From Bacillota bacterium (GTDB lineage Bacteria; Bacillota; Clostridia; Christensenellales; Christensenellaceae), in NCBI GenBank assembly GCA_023393165.1, contig JAEWMJ010000020.1:1-19481 (forward strand): DNA of 19,481 nt, given 5' to 3'. Made by a program: the position numbers and the translations under genes. The notes below the pieces were generated by a model that worked only from the letters and a program-made list of their open reading frames with translations, was not told where the DNA came from and did not search any database. Each line of letters opens with the position of its first letter. Position 1 is the first letter of the stretch. Shown here one piece after another: positions 12,694-19,436 of this stretch.

Positions 12694-14307
12694 ATGGACA
12701 TTTTGGAAATGAGCCTTTGGGGCGGCATGATCATTCTGATTGTTGTATTGATACGCGCGTTTACGTTAACGAGGTTTCCCAAAAATACTTTTCTTGCATT
12801 ATGGGGGATCGCCCTGTTCCGCCTGTTTACGCCGTTCACCGTGGAATCGCCCGCAAGCGTGCAAAACCTGCTGCCGTTGGATAATGTGAATGCCGGCGCG
12901 CTGCCGGATGCGGCTGCAACAGTCCAGAACGCATTTCATTCCCCTGCCGTAACGCCGGTTGCGGCGCACGCGGGCGCCGCCGCCCTTCCGCCGGGCGATC
13001 CGACGCCTTTTTCAGACATTTCTCCCTTGACTGTTATCTGGATTTCGGGCGTAATCGCATTCGCAATCACCTTTATAATTTTATATATCCGCTTAAGAAA
13101 AATGTTTGCCTGCGCACTGCCGTCCCAAAACAGCTACATTAAGTGTTGGCTGAAAGAAAACCGCCTGAGAAGGCCGGTTGCGGTGAAAATATCCGACCGG
13201 ATAAGCGCGCCGCTGGCCTACGGGCTGTTCCACCCGGTGATCCTGCTGCCCAAATCCATTGACTGGTCGGACACGACCCGCCTGAATTACATTCTGGCGC
13301 ATGAAATTACGCATATCAAACGCCTGGATTCCCTTTGGAAGATCCTGCTGGCTGCCGTGCTGTGCATGCATTGGTTCAACCCTCTCGTCTGGCTGCTCTA
13401 TTTTCTTGCCAACCGGGATCTGGAGCTTGCATGCGACGAGGCGGTAATCAAAACGGTGGGCAATCCGTCTTCCTACGCTCTCACCCTCCTCAGTATGGAG
13501 GAGAAAAAAAGCATGCCGCTGGCGTTGATCAATGGTTTCAGCAGGTATGCGATCAAGGAAAGGATCAAATCGATTATGAAGTATAAAAAAACGTCGGTCA
13601 TGGCGGTCATTGTCGCCGTCATACTGGTTATGGGCGTGACGGCCGCGCTTGCATCCTGCGCGCCCGAAGAAAAAAATGTACTGGAAGAAAGTTTTGAATA
13701 TTCGGCGCGTCCGGATACGGTTGTCCTTTCAGAAGAAGATTGCGACGCTCTGCTCTCGCTTAAGTTTATATTGTATGAGGATATGACTTTTGACAATTTT
13801 ATAAAGGACGTAAACAAAAAATTCAACGAAGACAGCCAGCAGGGAATAAAATGTAGAGAAGCGTACAATAAAATACTCTCCGGTTATTCCCTCCCTAAAA
13901 CGTTAAGCAGGGAAGAAAAGAACTTCCTGAATATTATTCTTCCCGTAACGCTTTACGCACGCATAGATGAGGAAAAAGGCGTTGAGCCTAAGTTTAACAT
14001 AGCTGTATCATTTGGCGCCGAAAAGGAAAACGCTTCCATGGTCTCTTTCCCGATCCCATTTGCCAGCAGGATTACCGATAGAAATAAATTATCGGTTAGA
14101 GAATTTTTCGACGCAAACAACCGCTTGATGAACGATATCTCAAAGTATCTGGAAAGTTTGGAAAAGGAAGGGGCCGTTTATAACGAACAGATCGTCCGGG
14201 ATAAATTGATAGAACTGGCGGAAAAAAACAACACTGGGCATATCCAGTTTATCGGGGAGAATTTAATAGAAGAATATATTCCAGATGTCTCCAAACGTGT
14301 TTCATAA
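12694..14307 (+). CDS. BlaR1/MecR1-type M56 membrane metalloprotease with novel sensor domain
   Basis: 537-aa membrane protease paired with the BlaI-type repressor. Helices lie at about 8-24, 33-49, 112-132, 215-238 and 302-321. The cytosolic zinc-protease part has H203-E-I-T-H207 and a downstream acidic motif, RDLELACDEAV (241-251, Glu244 the likely third ligand). It should lead to inactivation of the repressor after a signal. An Ala/Pro-rich extracellular loop occupies about 50-110. After the last helix, which ends in A-L-A-S-C-A, comes a soluble domain of about 215 residues (323-537). It lacks the S-x-x-K, S-x-N and K-T-G motifs of BlaR1 sensors, so it should not bind beta-lactams covalently. 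I do not recognise the domain. AAAGGTGATATT precedes the ATG. Confidence 0.9.
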   Translation: MDILEMSLWGGMIILIVVLIRAFTLTRFPKNTFLALWGIALFRLFTPFTVESPASVQNLLPLDNVNAGALPDAAATVQNAFHSPAVTPVAAHAGAAALPPGDPTPFSDISPLTVIWISGVIAFAITFIILYIRLRKMFACALPSQNSYIKCWLKENRLRRPVAVKISDRISAPLAYGLFHPVILLPKSIDWSDTTRLNYILAHEITHIKRLDSLWKILLAAVLCMHWFNPLVWLLYFLANRDLELACDEAVIKTVGNPSSYALTLLSMEEKKSMPLALINGFSRYAIKERIKSIMKYKKTSVMAVIVAVILVMGVTAALASCAPEEKNVLEESFEYSARPDTVVLSEEDCDALLSLKFILYEDMTFDNFIKDVNKKFNEDSQQGIKCREAYNKILSGYSLPKTLSREEKNFLNIILPVTLYARIDEEKGVEPKFNIAVSFGAEKENASMVSFPIPFASRITDRNKLSVREFFDANNRLMNDISKYLESLEKEGAVYNEQIVRDKLIELAEKNNTGHIQFIGENLIEEYIPDVSKRVS

Positions 14308-14318
14308 GGACAATATGG

Positions 14319-14347
14319 AAGAGTCCCATGATGGGGCTCTTTTGTTT
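14319..14347 (+). terminator. Terminator of the BlaI-BlaR1-type operon
   Basis: AAGAGTCCC (14319-14327) pairs with GGGGCTCTT (14333-14341) through one G-U pair, followed by TTGTTTT. It starts 12 bases after the stop codon. Confidence 0.85.
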
Positions 14348-14399
14348 TGACTTAATGTAAGTAGAGTTCATCTGTTCGGATATTCCTTTTTTACTTTTT

Positions 14400-14700
14400 G
14401 TCAGGAGGACGGAAGGGGGATTCCGTATTTCCCCCTTTACGTCCTCCCGACACCCCACTTCGTTATGGATTCGCGGTTCATTCGGCAGCGCTCATTTCCG
14501 CTCACCTCATACTCAGTGAGCGTTCGCTTCCCTGCATCCGCCATCAGGCGGCGGTCTGCTCCGCTCCGGATAAACCCCTTAAAACAGCCCGCAGGGGCCT
14601 TGGGTCATTCTCCCTAAGCTTGTCCCCAATGCTTGCCCAATTAAGATGTTCGCTTTTTCTAAACTTTATTCATTTTAAAGATGATCTAAGTTTACGGGCA
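14400..14700. other. Hairpin-rich non-coding stretch
   Basis: I find no supportable gene in this gap. It opens with a long hairpin, 14400-14451: GGAGGACG with CGTCCTCC outside, AGGGGGA with TCCCCCT inside, and a 9-base loop. CGCTCAC/GTGAGCG and CCGCC-ATCA-GGCGG hairpins follow, together with Cys/Pro/Ser-coding-like GC-rich runs that break in every frame. The long hairpin lacks a U-run on either strand, so it is not an ordinary terminator for the converging operons. It may be a degenerate dispersed repeat or a structured RNA. Confidence 0.4.
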
Positions 14701-14718
14701 TCATAAAAATCTATGTTT

Positions 14719-15534
14719 TTAGTTCCCGCACTCTATGCTGATTTCGTTGAATATTTTAAGCAGATCCGCAACCGCATAGGCCTCTTTTTCAGCACCCGCC
14801 GCGTCAAACACGATTCCGCCCTTGTGCATCATTATCATGCGGTTTCCGTAGTTTACGGCGTATTTTAAGTTATGCGTCACCATCAGGGTGGTTATCTTCT
14901 TCTCCCGTACGATCATTTCTGTTAATTCCATTACATTCTCCGAGGATCTGGGATCAAGCGCCGCCGTATGTTCGTCCAGTATCAGAAGGTCTATGGGCGT
15001 GAGTGTGGATATCAGAAGCGCAAGCGCCTGCCGCTGTCCGCCCGAAAGGTTGCTTACTTTCAGGCCGGTTTTGTTTTCAAGACCCAGTTTGAGCAACGAC
15101 AGCTGGTCTCGGTAGAAATTCATCCTCTTTTTATTTACGCCCGGCGACAGGCCGAAAGGCTTGCCCTTGTTGTCTGCAAGGGACATGTTTTCCAGTATGG
15201 TGAGCTCGGGACAAGTGCCCTTGGCGGGGTCCTGGAACACCCTGCCGATATGCCGCGCGCGGATGAATTCCTTTTGCTCCCGTATATCTTTGCCCTTCAA
15301 GAGGACGCTCCCGCCCTCGATATCGATATTGCCGCAGATGATGTTTAGAAGCGTCGTTTTGCCCGAACCGTTGCTCCCCACAATGGAAACGAACTCGCCC
15401 TCCCGGACGCTGAGGCTGAAATCCGTAAACAATACCACTTCGCTCACCGAACCCCGGTTAAAAATTTTGTTGATATTTTTAAGCACCACCAAGCTATTGG
15501 AAGCATTCGTTTTATTTACAGCCAGATCAGACAT
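14719..15534 (-). CDS. trpZ: ABC transporter ATPase, TrpZ type
   Basis: 271-aa cytosolic ATPase of the importer. Walker A is GSNGSGKT (53-60), the Q-loop is Gln101 (VFQDPAKGT), the signature is LSGGQRQ (163-169), Walker B is LLILDE (183-188, followed by HTAALDP) and the H-loop is His221 (VTHN). His after the Walker B Glu is usual in this transporter group. The ATPase start overlaps the permease end by 8 bases, so the two are translationally coupled. Tryptophan specificity comes from the operon's T-box, not from this protein. No clear terminator follows. Confidence 0.9.
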   Translation of the reverse strand: MSDLAVNKTNASNSLVVLKNINKIFNRGSVSEVVLFTDFSLSVREGEFVSIVGSNGSGKTTLLNIICGNIDIEGGSVLLKGKDIREQKEFIRARHIGRVFQDPAKGTCPELTILENMSLADNKGKPFGLSPGVNKKRMNFYRDQLSLLKLGLENKTGLKVSNLSGGQRQALALLISTLTPIDLLILDEHTAALDPRSSENVMELTEMIVREKKITTLMVTHNLKYAVNYGNRMIMMHKGGIVFDAAGAEKEAYAVADLLKIFNEISIECGN

Positions 15535-16426
15535 CCGCTATCCTCCTGCCTTTCCTGAAAAACCGGTTTGACACCAGCGCGAGCGTAAAGATCACCGCCA
15601 TCAGCAGCTTCATATAGTTGGTGGGCAGCCCAAGCTGCATGGCCGCGACCAGGCACGCCTTATAAAATACCGCGCCCAACACTACCATGGTGGTGGGCTT
15701 TAAAAACCTTGCCTTCTTAAATATGCTGGTACCTATGATAACCGAGGCTAGGCCCATGACCACCATTCCAAGACCGCTTGAGATATTGGCGGATTCGCTC
15801 TGCTGCGCGAGTATGCTCCCCGCAAGCGCGGTGCAGCCGTTCCCGATGGCGAGCCCTAAAATCTTCATCCTTCCGGGATCGATGGCTATGGAAGTGACAA
15901 ACTGCTGGTTATCCCCCGCCGCCCGAAGAAGGAGCCCGGATTTTGTTTTCAGATACAGGTCCAACAGGATCTTTACCACAACCGCGGCAGCAACGATCAC
16001 AATGAGCACGCGGTAATCAAACGCCGCGTCCGGGACCAGGAGCGCCATGCCCGAGGTAAATATGGTTTTTTGATCGTAAAAGGGCAAAACCGCGCTCCCG
16101 TTTGTCACGGCCAGGTTGACGGACCAGAGCGCCGTCATGACAAGGATTCCCGACAAAAGGTTTGTGATTTTGAGTTTCACATGCAGCAGCCCGGTAACCG
16201 AGCCGGCCAGCGCGCCCGCTATAAACGCAAGCACACAGGCCAGCCAGGAATCCATACCGGCCATAATCAGGGAAGCGGTAACGCATGCGCCCAGGGGAAA
16301 TGTGCCGTCCACCGAAAGGTCCGGAAAATCAAGCACCTTGTAGGTGATGTATATGCCCATCGCCATAATGCCGTAAAGAAGTCCTTCTTCCAGCACGTTC
16401 ATTGTAAGTCCCAAAAATACATCCAT
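15527..16426 (-). CDS. trpY: ABC transporter permease, TrpY type
   Basis: 299-aa integral membrane protein of the branched-chain amino acid/sugar-type permease superfamily (BPD_transp_2). About eight or nine hydrophobic segments start near residue 10. Typical blocks include GLLYGIMAMGIYITYKVLDFPDLSVDGTFPLGACVTA (the D-L-S-V-D-G-T-F-P-L-G motif is hallmark for this group), LLRAAGDNQQFVTSIAIDPGRMKILGLAIGNGCTALAGSILAQ (the coupling region) and a final VLGAVFYKACLVAAMQLGLPTNYMKLLMAVIF. AGAGGAGCTGATTAACGC precedes the ATG, with rather long spacing. It lies 33 bases after trpX in the operon. It forms the channel for the binding protein's ligand. Confidence 0.92.
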   Translation of the reverse strand: MDVFLGLTMNVLEEGLLYGIMAMGIYITYKVLDFPDLSVDGTFPLGACVTASLIMAGMDSWLACVLAFIAGALAGSVTGLLHVKLKITNLLSGILVMTALWSVNLAVTNGSAVLPFYDQKTIFTSGMALLVPDAAFDYRVLIVIVAAAVVVKILLDLYLKTKSGLLLRAAGDNQQFVTSIAIDPGRMKILGLAIGNGCTALAGSILAQQSESANISSGLGMVVMGLASVIIGTSIFKKARFLKPTTMVVLGAVFYKACLVAAMQLGLPTNYMKLLMAVIFTLALVSNRFFRKGRRIADV

Positions 16427-16459
16427 GCGTTAATCAGCTCCTCTGATCATTTTTTAATA

Positions 16460-17551
16460 TTATTTGCTGACAGCCTGCGCGTTTGCGTAATCGGCGGGCA
16501 GCGTCAGTCCCAGAGTATCCAGCACTTCCTGATTGAATACCGGCGTGGTATCCGATATCAGTGCTACAGGGATATCCGAGGGTTTCTTGCCGTTTAAGAT
16601 CTCAGCGGCTATTTTTCCGGTTTCGCGGCCAAGGCTCACGTAATCGATGCTTTCCGATGCCAGGCAGCCGTTTTTGACCTGTTCCACCTCGGACCCGAAC
16701 ACGGGGATTTTCGCTTTATTTGCGGCCTGCACCACAGAAGCGAGATTGTCTACCACATTGTTGTCCGTAAAGTTGTTGATGCAGTCTACACCCTTTCCTA
16801 CCACCGACGCCGCAGCGGACGCCACTTCGGAAGCGTTGGTCACGCCGACTTCCACAATTTCAAATCCGTATGTGGGCGCAAGCGCCTTGAATTTCTCCAG
16901 GTGCGAAATCGAGTTGGGCTCGCTGGTTGTGTAGATGATCCCTATTTTTTTGGCGTCCGGCAGGAACGCGCGGATCATCTTCATCTGCGCCTCCAGATTG
17001 AGTACGTCGGATGTGCCCGTGCAGTTGGTTTCAGTGGACTCAACGGATTTCACGATGCCAGCCGCAACCGGGTCGGAAACCGCAGAAAAAACCACCGGAA
17101 GACCTTCGTTTTTCGTGGCCGCGTATGCGGACATGGCCGCGGGCGTCGCGATGCCCATGATCAGGGATTCTTTCTTGGATACCATGTTTTTGGCGATCAT
17201 GTCGCTGTTTGCCATATCGCCCTGCGCGTTCTGGAAATCGATCGTCAGGTTTTCGCCTTCTTTAAATCCCGCTTCCTCAAGTCCCTGCAGGAACCCGGTG
17301 TAGCAGTTGTCCAGAGACGGATGCGTCGCATACTGAATCACACCGACCGTCACATTGCCGGCAGCGGCGGTTTCACCGGACGAAGCCGAAGCGGTTTCCT
17401 GCTCCGCAGACGCGCTTTCCTGCGCTGTTGAAGCGGCAGCCGGAGAGGCCGCGCCCGTATCCTGGGCCGCCGGAGATGCGCACCCCGCAAGAGCGAATAT
17501 CATAACCAGGGCTAAAGCAGCCGCAATTATAGTTTTTACTGATTTTTTCAT
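16460..17551 (-). CDS. trpX: Tryptophan-type ABC transporter substrate-binding lipoprotein, TrpX
   Basis: 363-aa lipoprotein anchored outside the cytoplasmic membrane. The signal peptide MKKSVKTIIAAALALVMIFALAGC has a lipobox with Cys24. An Ala/Ser/Glu-rich linker (to about 66) leads to the two-lobed binding domain of family PF04392 (VTVGVIQYATHPSLDNCYTGFLQGLEEAGFKEGENL ... VPVFGSEVEQVKNG-like segments ... SLGRETGKIAAEILNGKKPSDIP). TrpX of Streptococcus belongs to this family and binds aromatic amino acids. The longest frame starts with TTG at 17567-17569; I chose the ATG at 17549-17551, which begins a textbook signal peptide and has AAAGGA upstream. Tryptophan as ligand is inferred from family, T-box specifier and leader peptide together. 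Confidence 0.93.
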   Translation of the reverse strand: MKKSVKTIIAAALALVMIFALAGCASPAAQDTGAASPAAASTAQESASAEQETASASSGETAAAGNVTVGVIQYATHPSLDNCYTGFLQGLEEAGFKEGENLTIDFQNAQGDMANSDMIAKNMVSKKESLIMGIATPAAMSAYAATKNEGLPVVFSAVSDPVAAGIVKSVESTETNCTGTSDVLNLEAQMKMIRAFLPDAKKIGIIYTTSEPNSISHLEKFKALAPTYGFEIVEVGVTNASEVASAAASVVGKGVDCINNFTDNNVVDNLASVVQAANKAKIPVFGSEVEQVKNGCLASESIDYVSLGRETGKIAAEILNGKKPSDIPVALISDTTPVFNQEVLDTLGLTLPADYANAQAVSK

Positions 17552-17580
17552 TTTCTTTATTCCTTTCAAAAATATAAATT

Positions 17581-17631
17581 TTATAAACCTCTTTTTATTT
17601 CAATCCGAATTTTCCACCAGCCGTCGCTCAT
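17581..17631 (-). CDS. Trp-rich leader peptide upstream of trpX (16 aa)
   Basis: A 16-codon open frame, MSDGWWKIRIEIKRGL, with two tandem Trp codons (TGG TGG at 17614-17619). AAAAGGAG (17641-17648) lies nine bases before its ATG, a strong ribosome binding site; an in-frame ATG three codons earlier abuts that site and is unlikely to be used. It ends 29 bases before the trpX start, downstream of the T-box terminator. Its start codon lies in a 7-bp inverted repeat (17624-17630 with 17665-17671) whose loop holds the ribosome binding site. The arrangement is like the Trp-codon leader peptide between the T-box and rtpA in Bacillus subtilis. Ribosome stalling at the Trp pair when charged tRNA-Trp is scarce would alter trpX translation; the sign of the effect is not evident. 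Confidence 0.75.
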   Translation of the reverse strand: MSDGWWKIRIEIKRGL

Positions 17632-17678
17632 ATAAACCATCTCCTTTTATCTGCCAGGGGGCTTTGAGCGATCCAATC

Positions 17679-17719
17679 AAAAAAGCTCCTGCCCCGCAAG
17701 ATACCTGGGACAAGAGCTT
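17679..17719 (-). terminator. T-box intrinsic terminator
   Basis: On the minus strand AAGCTCTTGTCCC pairs with GGGGCAGGAGCTT over 13 bp, including G-U pairs. The loop is 11 bases and the U-run is six. It is the regulated terminator of the trpXYZ leader. Confidence 0.92.
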
Positions 17720-17975
17720 GATTCGCGTTATATTAGGCAACGCCAACACATAATTCCGCAATTAGCCTTTCAAATGCATAATACATCCAAAAGCCTCCGT
17801 GTACCATCATACACGTTCACGTTTTACGGGTTGATCTCCCGTCAGCTACTACTAAGGCTACATAAATAACCTTTTCGCTCTGCCCTCATAAGCCCATTCA
17901 CCAAGGCTGTGTTACCGTTCTTCCACCATCCACGGCTCTCTATAAACACATCTCCCTGCCTACTCTTCTTAATCA
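17720..17975 (-). promoter_or_regulatory. Tryptophan T-box leader (tRNA-Trp sensor)
   Basis: The 5' part follows the T-box stem I consensus closely on the minus strand: GAAGAGTAGG, then AGAGAGCCGTGGATGGTGGAAGA, then GGTGAATGGGCTTATGAGGGC. The specifier in GAA-TGG-G is UGG (Trp) at 17894-17896. Stem III is ACGGG-AGATCAA-CCCGT (17842-17826). The best match to the antiterminator core UGGNACCGCG is UGGUACACGG (17806-17797). Unusually it is about 80 bases ahead of the terminator, with a 14-bp hairpin (one mismatch) between. A second partial core, AACGCGAATCAAGCTC, abuts the terminator but has lost the UGG. Uncharged tRNA-Trp would favour read-through into trpXYZ. Confidence 0.92.
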
Positions 17976-18005
17976 CAGGTTTGATCCGTATTTAATTTTA
18001 AAAAT

Positions 18006-18035
18006 ATTATAGTGCGGCAGGCTTCCTTTTGTCAA
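18006..18035 (-). promoter_or_regulatory. Sigma-A promoter of the trpXYZ operon
   Basis: A perfect TTGACA (18030-18035), an 18-base spacer and a perfect TATAAT (18006-18011) on the minus strand. Transcription should begin near 17999, giving a leader of roughly 450 bases before trpX. Confidence 0.9.
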
Positions 18036-18058
18036 GCAATTATATTTTCCAGTTTCCG

Positions 18059-18098
18059 ACCGCTGCTTTTCAATACAATATGCCGCAGCGGTTTTTTT
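18059..18098 (+). terminator. Orphan plus-strand terminator
   Basis: ACCGCTGC (18059-18066) pairs with GCAGCGGT (18085-18092), loop 18 bases, followed by seven T. It points rightward, yet there is no plus-strand gene to its left for several kilobases. On the minus strand no U-run follows the stem, so it does not clearly end the serine hydrolase gene. The rest of 18099-18230 holds only small palindromes (TCACT-TTT-AGTGA) and no gene. Confidence 0.6.
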
Positions 18099-18230
18099 GT
18101 TGCAGGGGCTGCACAGCATTTATTTCCCAGTTAATACCTGCAAGTAATTTTTATCACTTTTAGTGAAACTATATAAAGTGTACTTGCGGCTTACCTGTGT
18201 CCTGAAATGAGCTACATTTAAATATATTCA

Positions 18231-19211
18231 CTATACACAATTTTCAAACATTGGTTCAATATACTCTCTAATAAGTTCTATTCTATCCTTAGCACGTGGA
18301 ATAAAAAGAGAAGCGATGGAAACGACCAGCTTTTTCGCCGAGTTGATATAGATCACATTCCCGCCGTCTCCCAAGGCAGCGTAGCTGTGCTCATTTTCGT
18401 CAACGATCCACCACAAATAACCATAGAGCAGCTTGTCCCAGCGGCTGTGCTCGGTCGTGCTCTCGTTGATCCATTCTTCAGATATGAGCCGCCTGCCGTC
18501 CCATGTTCCGCGGTTCAGATACAACTGCCCGATTTTTGCCATATCCGCAGACGTTATGAAAAGTCCCCAGCCTGCCGTATTTATCCCCTGCGGGTCGGCG
18601 ACCCATCCGCTTTCGTGATGATCCTTCACAATGGAAAGCTGTTCTTCTTTGCTATGAAAAACCACATTCTGCGCGATATCGATCCCCAGCGGAGAAAACA
18701 AATTTTCATATGCGAATCCGAGCGCAGACTGCCCGGTCACGTTTGTAAGGATACCCGACAGGATATCCGGCCCTATGAGGGGCGTATACCGGAACTGACC
18801 GATCTCTCCCTTACCGCCCAAAAGATCAAGGGCGCTCTTTACCCAGCTCTCACTTGTAAAATACTTCGTGTACGGCGCCGACTTGTATTTGAACGGGGTG
18901 GTCATGGTCAGCATATCCCGTATTGTAACGCGTTGCGCCGTCTTTTCGCCCCGCTTTGGCGTGTAATCCGGGAAAAAGTCCAGCACCTTTTGGTCGATGC
19001 TACTGATATAACCTTTATCAATGGCAATGCCGATAAGTGCGGAAATAATACTCTTTGTCACCGAAAACACATGAAAGGCGGTTTCGGCAGTATATCCATT
19101 AAAGTAGTTTTCATATAATTTTATGTTGCTTTTTTGTACAGTAATGCCCGCGATATTGCTATAGTCACTGTTTATTGTTTTTTCAAGTTCTTTGATATTT
19201 ACTTGATTCAT
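18231..19211 (-). CDS. Serine hydrolase of the class C beta-lactamase fold
   Basis: 326-aa protein with the nucleophile motif S50-V-T-K53 (FHVFSVTKSIISALIGIAIDKG) typical of class C-type beta-lactamases, esterases and DD-peptidases. The region VTIRDMLTMTTPF fits the fold. The second motif, normally Y-x-N, reads Y142-T-P (FRYTPLIGPDILSGIL), so the Asn is missing. The third motif is G-D-G-G (281-284), where H-x-G or K-T-G is expected. There is no signal peptide or membrane segment, so it should stay in the cytosol. An esterase or peptidase role is more likely than beta-lactam hydrolysis (inference). AAGGGAG precedes the ATG with a long 13-base spacing. The gene stands alone; a perfect palindrome, AAGGATATCCTT (19241-19252), lies in its leader. 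Confidence 0.88.
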   Translation of the reverse strand: MNQVNIKELEKTINSDYSNIAGITVQKSNIKLYENYFNGYTAETAFHVFSVTKSIISALIGIAIDKGYISSIDQKVLDFFPDYTPKRGEKTAQRVTIRDMLTMTTPFKYKSAPYTKYFTSESWVKSALDLLGGKGEIGQFRYTPLIGPDILSGILTNVTGQSALGFAYENLFSPLGIDIAQNVVFHSKEEQLSIVKDHHESGWVADPQGINTAGWGLFITSADMAKIGQLYLNRGTWDGRRLISEEWINESTTEHSRWDKLLYGYLWWIVDENEHSYAALGDGGNVIYINSAKKLVVSIASLFIPRAKDRIELIREYIEPMFENCV

Positions 19212-19377
19212 TCAATCAATTTTCTCCCTTAAAGTTATTAAAGGATATCCTTGAAACAAAGGATAAAATGATTAAAAATTATTTGCAAGACCTATTTAAA
19301 AATAAATTAAAGAACTTGAAAGCCCACCCATTATACCTGGTTTAGGAACTACTCATTATTAGCCTTAGCAGAACCTA

Positions 19378-19436
19378 TTTGGCTCCCTCTGACGAGGGAG
19401 CTGTCGGCAAAGCCGACTGAGGGAGAGAATTTTTTA
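19378..19436. repeat. Dispersed palindromic repeat of the GGCTCCCTC type
   Basis: GCTCCCTC-TGAC-GAGGGAGC (19382-19401) is a perfect 8-bp hairpin. GTCGGC-AAA-GCCGAC (19403-19417) follows, then a second GAGGGAG (19419-19425) and AATTTTTT. The second GAGGGAG can also pair with the first CTCCCTC, enclosing the middle hairpin. I recognise this CTCCCTC...GTCGGC...GCCGAC...GAGGGAG unit as a repeat common in gut Clostridia genomes. The rest of 19212-19481 shows no gene. Confidence 0.65.

Noticed and set aside
12330..14307. Beta-lactam resistance system
   Set aside because: The repressor and protease families fit, but the sensor domain lacks every penicillin-binding motif and no beta-lactamase or PBP2a gene is adjacent.
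14398..14706. Plus-strand frame of 102 codons in the gap after the BlaR1-type gene
   Set aside because: It is Ser/Arg/Pro-rich, starts inside the long hairpin, has no ribosome binding site and matches no family I know.
18387..19118. 243-codon plus-strand frame opposite the serine hydrolase
   Set aside because: It is antisense to a recognisable enzyme, Arg/His/Pro-rich, and has no start signal.
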